Origin: WJKG01 sp964627305
GTDB lineage: Bacteria > Zixibacteria > MSB-5A5 > GN15 > FEB-12
Length of the DNA stretch: 64,000 nt
Direction of reading: 5' to 3'
NCBI GenBank assembly: GCA_964627305.1
Contig: CAZVHP010000002.1
Span: 315,631-379,630, forward strand
This document shows, one piece after another, positions 50,107 through 58,072 of this stretch; the first letter of the stretch is position 1; each line of letters opens with the position of its first letter. The position numbers were made by a program, and so were the translations under genes. The notes beneath the pieces were generated by a model that had not been told where the DNA came from, did not search any database, and was given only the letters and a program-made list of their open reading frames with translations.

Positions 50107-51618
50107 CTACAGTGCTGACAGAGCACCACTGATGACAGGCCGCAGCATGTCCATGATGATCCTCGGATACAGCCCAATAATCGCCGACAGAACCACCAGA
50201 AGAATCAGCGGCAGGGCCATGCTCAACGGCGGGTCCTTGACCGTGCTGTTGTCGAGCTTGTCCGGCAACGGGCCGTAGAAAATCCTCTTGGCCGCAAGAA
50301 AAGTATAGGATACTGTAAGCATGATAGCTGCCAAGCCAGTGATGCCCACCACCATAGCCAGCTGATCGGTTGCGCCGCGTTCAAAAATGCCGGTAAACAT
50401 GATCCACTCTGCGGCAAAACTGCTGAAGGGAGGAAAGCCCGAAAGCATCATGGCTCCGGACAGGAACAGCAGGCAGGTAATCGGCATACGCAAGGCCAGT
50501 CCTCCCAGGTGGCGCACGTTGCGGATATGGGTAACGTAAACGACAATACCCGCTGTAGAGAAGAAGATGGTCTTTCCCATGATGTGACTGATGAAGAAAA
50601 ACATCCCGCCCTCGATACTCACGGCGGTCAGGGCCCCAATACCCAGCATCGAGTAGGCGATCTGGCTGATTGTCGAGCAGGCGGCAATGCGCTTGATGTC
50701 ATTCTGAGCCAGGGTCAGCACTGATCCGTAGATCATCGTGATCAGCGCCAACACCATGATCGGGGCGCCAAAAACCTGAAAGTCACCGTACAGAGGCAAG
50801 ACCAGAGAGCGAACGATAATGTAGGCAGCGATATTGGCGTAGACCGCAAGCAGCCCGGCAATACAGGTGGGGTGCTCGGCATGTACCCAGGGCATCCAGA
50901 CATGGAACGGAAACACTGCCAGTTTCGCGAACAGGCCGACCAGAAAGACAGCAATTATCCACGTGGCCATGGGATCGCCGGCCAGCGCTGACAGGGCGGC
51001 TATTTCGAAACTGCCGATCCGGGCGTACACCAGCAATGATCCGGCCAGAAAGAACACCGCCGAGAATATACCCCACAGCAGGCACATCATGGCTATCTTC
51101 ACACGCTTCTGGTAGCCAAAGTAGGCCATGAGGAAGTACAGCGTGATAGTCAGTGACTCAAGGAAGAAGTACATCGCGATCAGATTCCCGGAAAAGGACA
51201 CTCCCATGAACCCCATCGGGAAGAACAGGAACAGATAGAAGAACCGCGAGTAGTAACTGATCTGGCGGTGCGGTCCGGCGCTTTCATAAACTGCCTGAAT
51301 GCGGTAATCTATGTAGCGGATGGAGAAGACACACAGGACCAGACACAGAATGTTGGATATCAGAGCCACACTGATGCTCAGACCGTCGGCCATCAACCCC
51401 AGACTGATGTCTGGAGCAATCAACAGGTACTGCTCGTGAATCTGCAGTGTCCCCTGATGGATGCGATAGGCGGCGGCAAGAAGCAGAAGAGTGGTATAGC
51501 CGAGACTGGCCGCGGCAATCCAGCCGGCCGCCCGGCCAAAACGATTTCTGCCCAGAAACACGATCAGAGAAGCCAGAGCCGGAACGAATACAATCTGTAG
51601 GAGTGCGAAATCTGTCAT
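50107..51618 (-). CDS. NuoM/MrpD-like proton-translocating subunit (third antiporter-like subunit)
   Basis: This 503-residue protein has about 14 transmembrane helices and belongs to the NuoL/M/N family. The TM5 glutamate is present (YFFLESLTITLYFLMAYFG), as are the TM7 lysine (GLFAKLAVFPFHVWMPWVHAEHP) and a discontinuous-helix region (NDIKRIAACSTISQIAYSML). It is the last gene of the operon. The ATG at 51618 overlaps the upstream stop as ATGA. Canonical Mrp complexes have only two such subunits (MrpA and MrpD), so this is an extra one. Confidence 0.85.
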   Translation of the reverse strand: MTDFALLQIVFVPALASLIVFLGRNRFGRAAGWIAAASLGYTTLLLLAAAYRIHQGTLQIHEQYLLIAPDISLGLMADGLSISVALISNILCLVLCVFSIRYIDYRIQAVYESAGPHRQISYYSRFFYLFLFFPMGFMGVSFSGNLIAMYFFLESLTITLYFLMAYFGYQKRVKIAMMCLLWGIFSAVFFLAGSLLVYARIGSFEIAALSALAGDPMATWIIAVFLVGLFAKLAVFPFHVWMPWVHAEHPTCIAGLLAVYANIAAYIIVRSLVLPLYGDFQVFGAPIMVLALITMIYGSVLTLAQNDIKRIAACSTISQIAYSMLGIGALTAVSIEGGMFFFISHIMGKTIFFSTAGIVVYVTHIRNVRHLGGLALRMPITCLLFLSGAMMLSGFPPFSSFAAEWIMFTGIFERGATDQLAMVVGITGLAAIMLTVSYTFLAAKRIFYGPLPDKLDNSTVKDPPLSMALPLILLVVLSAIIGLYPRIIMDMLRPVISGALSAL

Positions 51619-53648
51619 GACATCCACCACAGCGCTGCAATGATGACAATGATCGACACGGCGAGAACGTAGGCTGTGTTATTGGTCAGATCATCGGCAT
51701 CGGACCTGATGCGTTCCAGAAAACCGAATCCACCTTTGGTCACCAGCCGCGGGACTCTCAGGTGGGCCAGCGTATCGATCATCGGTTCGAAAGCATCGGC
51801 TGTCAGTTGTGCCACCTTCTCGGAGCCACGGACAAAGACAACGTTGTACAGCTTGTCGATATACCAGCGTTCCCACAGGAAGAGGTGAACTACCTTGAGA
51901 AGATTGGATCGGTTCAGGACCTTCTGAGGATCCCATCTGCCGGACACATAGAAGAAGTAGGCCGGTACAGCTCCGGTCAGAACCAGTAGTACCGAAAGCA
52001 GGGGGACCAGCATGGCCGGGAAGGCCTTAACCTGTTCGACCACCGGCAGATTCACATCAGCAGTAAGATTCAGTGCGAACAGATCGTGCAGGGAGTGCTC
52101 GGCAGAGAGCCCGAACACGCCGAGCAGGATGATCCCTGCCGCCAATACGGCGCAGGCGAAAGTCTGCGTGCGATAACCCTCACCGATGTGCGAATCGTGC
52201 TTCGACTCCTGCGCCCGGATGTGCGCGCTGGGTCTGCCGTGAAAAACCATGCCCATGAAGCGCACGGTGTAGAAGGATGTGAAGACCACGGCAGCGGCGG
52301 CCAGAGCAAACAGTGCCCAATACTGCGATTCCAGACAGGTCAGCAGCACCGCATCCTTGCTCCAGAAACCCGGCAGCGGCGGAACGCCCATCAGCGACAA
52401 GGCCGCCAGCATCATGAACAGCCAGGTGTACGGAAGGTACTTGCGGAGCCCTCCCATTTCATGAATGTAAATCGAATGAGCTGCGTGGATCACAGTCCCC
52501 GCACACAAAAACAGACAGGCCTTGAACATCGCGTGACTGACCAAATGGAAGATCCCAGCCGTGTAGCCGCTGACCAGCAGTCCCTGACTGAAGCCGGACA
52601 CACCCAGAGCAAGCATCATGTAACCAATCTGACTCACGGTGGAGTAGGCTAGGGCCTTTTTCAGCTCCAGCGCCACCAGCCCCTGACTGGCAGCCAGAAA
52701 CGCGGTAATAGCGCCGATCCATGCCACAATTACGAAAAAGGACATTGCTTCGCCGCTTCCCGATACCCAGTAGCCGTAGTAGAAGATAGGTACCAACCGG
52801 GCAATGAGAAACACACCGCTTTTGACCATGGTAGCGGCGTGGATCAGCGCCGACACCGGGCCCGGTCCGGCCATGGCCTCAGGCAACCATTCATGCAGTG
52901 GGAACTGAGCCGATTTGCCCACCGGACCCGCTATGAGCAGGATGCTCACAAGCGTGATCATACCCGGAGTGGCCGCCATGGTCGGAATCCACTCCGGAGC
53001 GGTTCGGTAGAGCGTCATTATGTCCAGCGTTCCGGCATAGTAATAGACAACCAGAATGCCTCCGAGCATGAACATGTCGCCAATACCGGTGACGATAAGC
53101 GCCTTGAGACCGCAACTGGACGGCTTGTCGAACCGGAACGGGCGGGGGCCACCAATCCAGTACTTCCTCTCGTCCCGATAGTAGTAGCCAATCAACCCGT
53201 AACTACAGACACCAACAAGCTTCCAGCCGATGAATACAAAAAGCAGGTTGCCCGCCAGGACCAACAGGAGCATGCTGCCAATGAAACCGTTCATCAGCAT
53301 CCAGAATCGGCCCACCGAACCATCCCCCTTCATGTATCCGAGGCTGTAGATCATGATGAGGAAACTGATGACCGCCACCACGTTGGCAACAATGATGCTC
53401 AGGGGATCGAGCAGAACACCGAATTCCACCGATATCGGGCTGGCAAGCCAGACGACCTTTGACTCAAGCGGCAGGCTTCCCGGGGTGAAGAGCGATGGCA
53501 GCAGCATCAACGCTGACAGGGCCGTCACACCGGAGAAGAACACGGCGCCGTAGTCGCGCGCCCTCGGGCCCATGCGGGATAGCAGGGGAGTCAACAGAAC
53601 ACCTGCGAACGGGAGAAACAGACAGTGCCATGCAAAAAGAATCTCCAC
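51615..53648 (-). CDS. NuoL-like subunit (MrpA N-terminal equivalent)
   Basis: This 677-residue protein has about 15 helices and the NuoL hallmark sequences (GPVGKSAQFPLHEWLPEAMA, GPGPVSALIHAATMVKSGVF, ALELKKALAYSTVSQIGYMM). A C-terminal amphipathic lateral helix region (LWERWYIDKLYNVV) is like that of complex I NuoL. The TM5 glutamate of NuoL (E144 in E. coli, GWEGVGLCSY) aligns with K143 here (GWKLVGVCSYGLIG), encoded by AAG at 53222-53220. In MrpA this domain is fused to MbhD/MbhE-like parts; here those parts are separate genes. Confidence 0.88.
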   Translation of the reverse strand: MEILFAWHCLFLPFAGVLLTPLLSRMGPRARDYGAVFFSGVTALSALMLLPSLFTPGSLPLESKVVWLASPISVEFGVLLDPLSIIVANVVAVISFLIMIYSLGYMKGDGSVGRFWMLMNGFIGSMLLLVLAGNLLFVFIGWKLVGVCSYGLIGYYYRDERKYWIGGPRPFRFDKPSSCGLKALIVTGIGDMFMLGGILVVYYYAGTLDIMTLYRTAPEWIPTMAATPGMITLVSILLIAGPVGKSAQFPLHEWLPEAMAGPGPVSALIHAATMVKSGVFLIARLVPIFYYGYWVSGSGEAMSFFVIVAWIGAITAFLAASQGLVALELKKALAYSTVSQIGYMMLALGVSGFSQGLLVSGYTAGIFHLVSHAMFKACLFLCAGTVIHAAHSIYIHEMGGLRKYLPYTWLFMMLAALSLMGVPPLPGFWSKDAVLLTCLESQYWALFALAAAAVVFTSFYTVRFMGMVFHGRPSAHIRAQESKHDSHIGEGYRTQTFACAVLAAGIILLGVFGLSAEHSLHDLFALNLTADVNLPVVEQVKAFPAMLVPLLSVLLVLTGAVPAYFFYVSGRWDPQKVLNRSNLLKVVHLFLWERWYIDKLYNVVFVRGSEKVAQLTADAFEPMIDTLAHLRVPRLVTKGGFGFLERIRSDADDLTNNTAYVLAVSIIVIIAALWWMS

Positions 53649-53652
53649 GACA

Positions 53653-55140
53653 CTACTCCCCGGCGAAACTGGCCGGCATTGCGAGCCGGATGACAGAGTT
53701 CACGATATCTCCATTGTAGATACCCACAATGATAATTGCTGCTGAGAGAATCAGCATGGGAACAATCATCGACAGATTGGCCTCAGTCACTTTGAGCTTC
53801 TCGAAGCCGGTTTCATCCTCAGTTCGCGGTGCCCGGTCGGGCTTGAAGAAGGCGTACTCAATGACCCGGAAAAAGTAGTAGAAGTTGAGCAGGGTGCTGA
53901 CCAGAATGACAGCGACAAGCAACCAGAGACCGGCCTCGACAGCTCCGAGAATCAAGTAGACCTTACTGAAGAACCCGCCGGTGGGTGGAATGCCAACCAT
54001 GGACAAAGCGGCGATGATGAACGCCGCACAGGTAAATGGCATGCGCTGGGGGAATCCCCGCAGTTGAGTGATGTCCACAGTCTTCATCTTATAGAGTATG
54101 CCTCCGGCCACCATGAACAGCACGGCTTTCATCAGGGCGTGATTGAGGATGTGGAGCATGGCTCCCGCAAAGGCCAGATGATTCGCGAGCGAGAACCCCA
54201 GAGCGATGTACCCGATGTTGGCCACCGAGGAGTAGGCCAGCATTCGTTTCAGGTCGGTCTGTGCAATAGCAAGGACTGACCCGGCGATGATGCCCGCTGC
54301 AGCAAGCCATGTGATGAGCTCGCTCATGGGTGGGAAGTCGGACAGCATATACGTTCGTATCAGGATGTAGACGGCGACCTTCGTACCAATTGGTGCTATC
54401 AGGGCTGTTGCCGCTGATGAGGCATTGGCGTATCCGTCCGGCATCCAGGCATGCAGCGGAAACAACCCCATCTTGACAGCGGCACCGAGCATGATGAGGG
54501 CCAGTCCGACCGTGACTGGTCGTGACTCCCCGAACAGCGGCAGGAGGTTCGCAACATCTGTCATGTTCAGGCTGCCCGTTGAGATGTAGATGAAAGCTAC
54601 GCCGAGCAGATAGAACGCCGCTCCCAGAGTTCCCAGGGTGAGGTATCGAAAGGCAGAGAAACTGGCGCGACGGTTCCCAATGGCCAGCAGGGCGTAGCTT
54701 GCGAGGGCTCCGATTTCCAGAAAGACGTACAAGTTGAACAAATCCCCCGTGATGACCATGCCGGACAGCCCCGCCAACAGGAGCATGGCCAGACTATAGA
54801 ACGGAATGACCTTCTCCGGGATCTCACTTTCAAGGCTCTTCCCGGAAAAGACAAGAGCCGTCAGGCTCACGCCCGCGATCAGCACGCAGAAGAACGCGGA
54901 AAGCGGGTCAAGGATGAACTCAATGCCCACAGGAGGCATCCATCCGCCGACATGGTAACTTATGGCTCCCTCAGCAAGGACCACCTGAAGCCCCGAAATG
55001 GAGAACATCAGTGCTACTGACGATCCGCCCACAGCCGTCAGACGGGCCAGCGGTCGATAGATCGCACCCAGAAGTGGCACCAGGAGCGCCCCCAGCACGA
55101 ACGTCAGCGGAATGAGGGCTGGTGACTGGAAGCCGGTCAT
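53653..55140 (-). CDS. mrpD: MrpD/MbhH-like antiporter subunit
   Basis: This 495-residue protein of the NuoN/MrpD type has the TM5 glutamate (FNLYVFLEIGALASYALLAI) and TM7 lysine (GAAVKMGLFPLHAWMPDGYA) intact, with LAIAQTDLKRMLAYSSVANI. It sits between mrpC and the NuoL-like gene; its start overlaps the mrpC stop by four bases. It is one of three proton-translocating subunits in the operon. Confidence 0.9.
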   Translation of the reverse strand: MTGFQSPALIPLTFVLGALLVPLLGAIYRPLARLTAVGGSSVALMFSISGLQVVLAEGAISYHVGGWMPPVGIEFILDPLSAFFCVLIAGVSLTALVFSGKSLESEIPEKVIPFYSLAMLLLAGLSGMVITGDLFNLYVFLEIGALASYALLAIGNRRASFSAFRYLTLGTLGAAFYLLGVAFIYISTGSLNMTDVANLLPLFGESRPVTVGLALIMLGAAVKMGLFPLHAWMPDGYANASSAATALIAPIGTKVAVYILIRTYMLSDFPPMSELITWLAAAGIIAGSVLAIAQTDLKRMLAYSSVANIGYIALGFSLANHLAFAGAMLHILNHALMKAVLFMVAGGILYKMKTVDITQLRGFPQRMPFTCAAFIIAALSMVGIPPTGGFFSKVYLILGAVEAGLWLLVAVILVSTLLNFYYFFRVIEYAFFKPDRAPRTEDETGFEKLKVTEANLSMIVPMLILSAAIIIVGIYNGDIVNSVIRLAMPASFAGE

Positions 55141-55514
55141 TTCATTCGCTCCAGAAGCGTCGGCTCATCGAGGGTTTGGTGCTCTCGATAGATCGAGATG
55201 ATCAGAGCGAGGGAGACCCCAAGCGTAACCACCGCAACGACAATGGCTGTGAGCATCAGCGTATGGGGAAGGGGATTGAGATACAATTCCGGGTTCTCCG
55301 TGCTCAGTCGCTCGTCGAGGACGGTGACACCGGCTCCCTCCTTGAAAGCACTGACAATCCAGAACAGGATCGTCGATGCCTGCACCATGGACATGCCGAG
55401 AACCTTCTTCATCAGGTTCCTCTTCATCATCATCCCGTACAGCCCGATCGTGAACAGCAGCGCAAGGAAGATGTAGGCGTAGTACCCTCGTACGAATTCA
55501 AGCATCGTCAGCAT
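55137..55514 (-). CDS. mrpC: MrpC (NuoK-like) subunit
   Basis: This 125-residue protein has three helices in the NuoK/MrpC pattern (FLALLFTIGLYGMMMKRNLM, VQASTILFWIVSA, LPHTLMLTAIVVAVVTLGVS). It overlaps mrpB by seven bases and mrpD by four. The linker between helices two and three is longer and more acidic than in most homologues. Confidence 0.88.
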   Translation of the reverse strand: MLTMLEFVRGYYAYIFLALLFTIGLYGMMMKRNLMKKVLGMSMVQASTILFWIVSAFKEGAGVTVLDERLSTENPELYLNPLPHTLMLTAIVVAVVTLGVSLALIISIYREHQTLDEPTLLERMK

Positions 55515-55987
55515 CCGGCAAGATCATCATAAATGGCAACAAGCGTGGTCATCACGGTCAGTGTTACCCCCACCTCGACCGCGAGTATGCCATAGTACCG
55601 CAGATAATCGGGCGTCAGCCCCGGTATTGGCAGGAAGTGGTAGTCAAGGTAGTTTCCACCCATCAGGACGGCCAGCAGCCCGACACCGGCGAAGATGAGC
55701 GCCCCTGCGGCACTCAGACGAAGAGCGACTCTCGATGGCATTATGGCCTGGCTCAAGGATGTCCCAAGAGACAGGCGCAGCAGCAGGATGCCGGCAGCAA
55801 TGATGACGCCGCCCTGAAACCCGCCGCCGGGACTGTAATGTCCATGGAAGAAGACATACATACCAATCAGGAGAATGACCGGCGCGATCCCGCGGCTGGC
55901 CACGTGTATGATAGGGCTGTCAGTAGGCTCCTTTACCCGGTCATCAAGGCACTCATCACGCGCCCTGTTATCTGAAGGCGTGCTCAT
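55508..55987 (-). CDS. mrpB: MrpB-like subunit
   Basis: This 159-residue protein has an acidic N-terminal tail of about 25 residues and then the MrpB/MbhF membrane domain (GMYVFFHGHYSPGGGFQGGV, IIAAGILLLRLSLG). The HGHYSPGGGFQGG motif is the family hallmark. Start and stop overlap the neighbouring genes. Confidence 0.88.
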   Translation of the reverse strand: MSTPSDNRARDECLDDRVKEPTDSPIIHVASRGIAPVILLIGMYVFFHGHYSPGGGFQGGVIIAAGILLLRLSLGTSLSQAIMPSRVALRLSAAGALIFAGVGLLAVLMGGNYLDYHFLPIPGLTPDYLRYYGILAVEVGVTLTVMTTLVAIYDDLAGC

Positions 55988-56289
55988 GGCTTCCTCCGGC
56001 GCGTGTTCAGGATGAAGAAGCAGGCCATGCCCCCTGCGAAGATGACAATGGTCTCACCAAGAGTGTCGATGCTCCGATAGTCGCCCAGAATGACCGTGAC
56101 CATGTTCGGAGTCCGGGTATCCTTATAGGCGTTTTGGATGTAGTAGGTCCCAGCCACGGGGCTGCCGACAGGTGTGACAGTTTGGTGGACAGGAGAATTC
56201 AGATCACCACGCGGCGGAAGCTCCACAACGGTGGCCAACAATACGCCAAAGAACGCCGCCAGAAGGATGTACTGCAGTGCTGCTTTCAA
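55984..56289 (-). CDS. MbhE-like subunit (part of MrpA C-terminus in canonical Mrp)
   Basis: This 101-residue protein has two helices and the short periplasmic segment TPNMVTVILGDYRSIDTLGE typical of the MbhE/MrpA C-terminal element. In most Mrp systems this piece is fused to the end of MrpA. Here, as in archaeal membrane-bound hydrogenases, it is a separate gene. Four-base overlaps on both sides. Confidence 0.82.
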   Translation of the reverse strand: MKAALQYILLAAFFGVLLATVVELPPRGDLNSPVHQTVTPVGSPVAGTYYIQNAYKDTRTPNMVTVILGDYRSIDTLGETIVIFAGGMACFFILNTRRRKP

Positions 56290-56588
56290 TCTCGGCTCTT
56301 CCTCGATGTTCTGCGAATAGCGATTATACTGAATAGACCAACTGCACCAGCACCGACTACCGCCTCGGTGAAGGCTGCGTCGATGGCGCCAAGTGAGACC
56401 ATGATGGCGGCGGTCATGAAGCTGAACACGTTCAGGGTCACAACTGCCGCCAACAGATTACGTACTCCCAAAGCAAGCAACGCGGCCACAATCAATATCA
56501 CAAAAAGGGAGAACTCGATCAGCCAGTACATGAACCGTTGCTTCTCCTCTCCACTACTCTCATCTTCTTCTGCCGCTATCGCGTCCAT
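56286..56588 (-). CDS. MbhD-like (DUF4040) subunit
   Basis: This 100-residue protein has a hydrophilic acidic start (EEDESSGEEKQRF) and three helices with VTLNVFSFMTAAIMVSLGAI and DAAFTEAVVGAGAVGLFSI. This is the DUF4040/MbhD type, which resembles NuoJ. It overlaps mrpG by 29 bases; an ATG at 56531 that would remove the acidic start is an alternative. Confidence 0.82.
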   Translation of the reverse strand: MDAIAAEEDESSGEEKQRFMYWLIEFSLFVILIVAALLALGVRNLLAAVVTLNVFSFMTAAIMVSLGAIDAAFTEAVVGAGAVGLFSIIAIRRTSRKSRD

Positions 56589-56880
56589 ACCACGGTTTCA
56601 GGCCAAACAGCAGGGCCCGCCTGGCCAGTTGATGTGACGCAACCGGACTGGTTACCGCAACAAAAGCAATGATCAGCAGCAACTTGGCGGCATTCATTGA
56701 TATCCCTTCGTAAACAGCCAGCCCGCTCAGGAACATGAGAATCCCCAGTGTATCGACCTTCCCGGAGGCATGAGCGCGCGTGAAAAAATCGGGAAGCCGG
56801 TTAATGCCGATACTGCCGATGAGCATGAAGAACGTTCCTCCAAGCACCAGCAGCACCGTCAGCCCATCCTGCAAAGTCAT
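56560..56880 (-). CDS. mrpG: MrpG subunit
   Basis: This 106-residue protein has three helices and the MrpG signature NRLPDFFTRAHASGKVDTLG. It overlaps mrpF by four bases. Confidence 0.92.
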   Translation of the reverse strand: MTLQDGLTVLLVLGGTFFMLIGSIGINRLPDFFTRAHASGKVDTLGILMFLSGLAVYEGISMNAAKLLLIIAFVAVTSPVASHQLARRALLFGLKPWYGRDSGRRR

Positions 56881-57158
56881 TTCGCAACCCTCTCTCTTTC
56901 CTTGCGGCGAAAGTACTTACCCATCGCGATCACTCCGACGAAGTTCAGAATGGCGTAACCCATGGAAATGTCGATGAACATGTCCAGTCGGTCGAACAGC
57001 AGTCCGAACAGGAGAATCAGGGTCAGGGTCTTGGCTCCCACCGCAGCAGCTCCAAGAAGACGATCAAACACACTCGGTCCCCTGTACACCCGGTAAAAGG
57101 GAATAAGCAGGGCCACACAAAGGATCAGGGCTATCGAAATGAAGAAAGTGTTCATCAT
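56877..57158 (-). CDS. mrpF: MrpF subunit
   Basis: This 93-residue protein has three helices with the family signature YRVYRGPSVFDRLLGAAAV and DMFIDISMGYAILNFVGV. Overlaps mrpE by four bases (ATGA). Confidence 0.92.
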   Translation of the reverse strand: MMNTFFISIALILCVALLIPFYRVYRGPSVFDRLLGAAAVGAKTLTLILLFGLLFDRLDMFIDISMGYAILNFVGVIAMGKYFRRKERERVAK

Positions 57159-57754
57159 GTAGCCCGTCCGGATGTGATCACTTCTAAGTCACGGCAGACG
57201 AGTTCTCTGTCACACTCCCTCCTGTACAGCTTGCACACCTTTGCTCCCATCCGGCCGCTGAAGGGATCCTCATCGGTGTCATGTGTCAGAGTGTGCACTA
57301 CGAAGCGGTTGCCCTTAATCTCCAGTGTCAGCGTTCCGGGAGTCAGTGTGATAGAATTGCCCAGAATCACGCGAGCGATCACATTGGGTTGCTCCGACGT
57401 GAAGCGAACGATCACCGGCTGAATGGGCATTCTGGGGTGAAGGATTATGTACGCCACATAGAACCCGGATTTCACCATCTGCCAGACCAGCCAGAGCAAA
57501 TACAGGGTCAGGCGAGGCAAATCTATATGGGATGAGCCACTCGGCTCATTCTCTGCAAGTGGGATGCTGCGCAGTTTGCTGTTCAGCCACAAAACCAACG
57601 CGATTGATACGGCGCCCCACGCCAGGTAATCGGGTTCAAACCTGCCGCTGATGAGGACCCACACTGCCGCCAGCAGCAGCGCCTGAAGAACCAGGCCGCG
57701 ATAGCGAAGCCAGAAAGACGAGCGCGGCCCGTTACGTGATAGTCTTCCCATCAA
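57155..57754 (-). CDS. mrpE: MrpE subunit, first gene of the antiporter operon
   Basis: This 199-residue protein has two N-terminal helices and the cytoplasmic MrpE domain (LWLVWQMVKSGFYVAYIILH, RVILGNSITLTPGTLTLEIK, VHTLTHD). Gene order E-F-G-(MbhD)-(MbhE)-B-C-D matches the MbhA-H order of archaeal membrane-bound hydrogenase. Homologous modules exchange Na+ for H+. The operon then adds two NuoL/M-like genes. Confidence 0.9.
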   Translation of the reverse strand: MMGRLSRNGPRSSFWLRYRGLVLQALLLAAVWVLISGRFEPDYLAWGAVSIALVLWLNSKLRSIPLAENEPSGSSHIDLPRLTLYLLWLVWQMVKSGFYVAYIILHPRMPIQPVIVRFTSEQPNVIARVILGNSITLTPGTLTLEIKGNRFVVHTLTHDTDEDPFSGRMGAKVCKLYRRECDRELVCRDLEVITSGRAT

Positions 57755-57822
57755 ACGACTACCCCCTCACCGTCTCGCAGGGTGTTGTGGTTGTTATGGC
57801 ACCGTTCCAGCATGGCTGCACT

Positions 57823-57851
57823 AACCTAAAACACGGTCGATCGTAATGCAA
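57823..57851 (-). promoter_or_regulatory. Promoter candidate for the Mrp/Mbh operon
   Basis: On the minus strand TTGCAT (57851-57846), 17 bases, TAGGTT (57828-57823), about 70 bases before mrpE. The 318-base gap to the divergent kinase gene holds this and the kinase promoter and nothing else I can identify. Confidence 0.4.
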
Positions 57852-58037
57852 TTGCTTTCGTAACCAGCAGCTCATGCCGACGGTTTCCAGAATCCGTAAG
57901 ATGAGGACGGATTGCGATTGCAGGACTCGCGCTCATGAGAGATCGTCTTGACGCGAATAGCCGAGATAGTGCGATTATGCCCGTCACGAGATCCCGGAAA
58001 TCATCCTGAACCTGGCCGCCCGCCCGCACCAACAATG

Positions 58038-58066
58038 TTGACCCGGACGCGTCAGCAGGCCATACT
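58038..58066 (+). promoter_or_regulatory. Promoter of the kinase gene, start site at the ATG
   Basis: TTGACC (58038-58043), 17 bases, CATACT (58061-58066). Six bases separate the -10 box from the ATG at 58073, and there is no ribosome binding site. Confidence 0.5.
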
Positions 58067-58072
58067 ACCGGT

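Noticed and set aside
49745..50278. Frames at 49745-49978 (minus) and 49991-50278 (plus)
   Set aside because: The first has no ribosome binding site. The second has one but runs antisense into the NuoM-like gene with arginine/serine-rich sequence.
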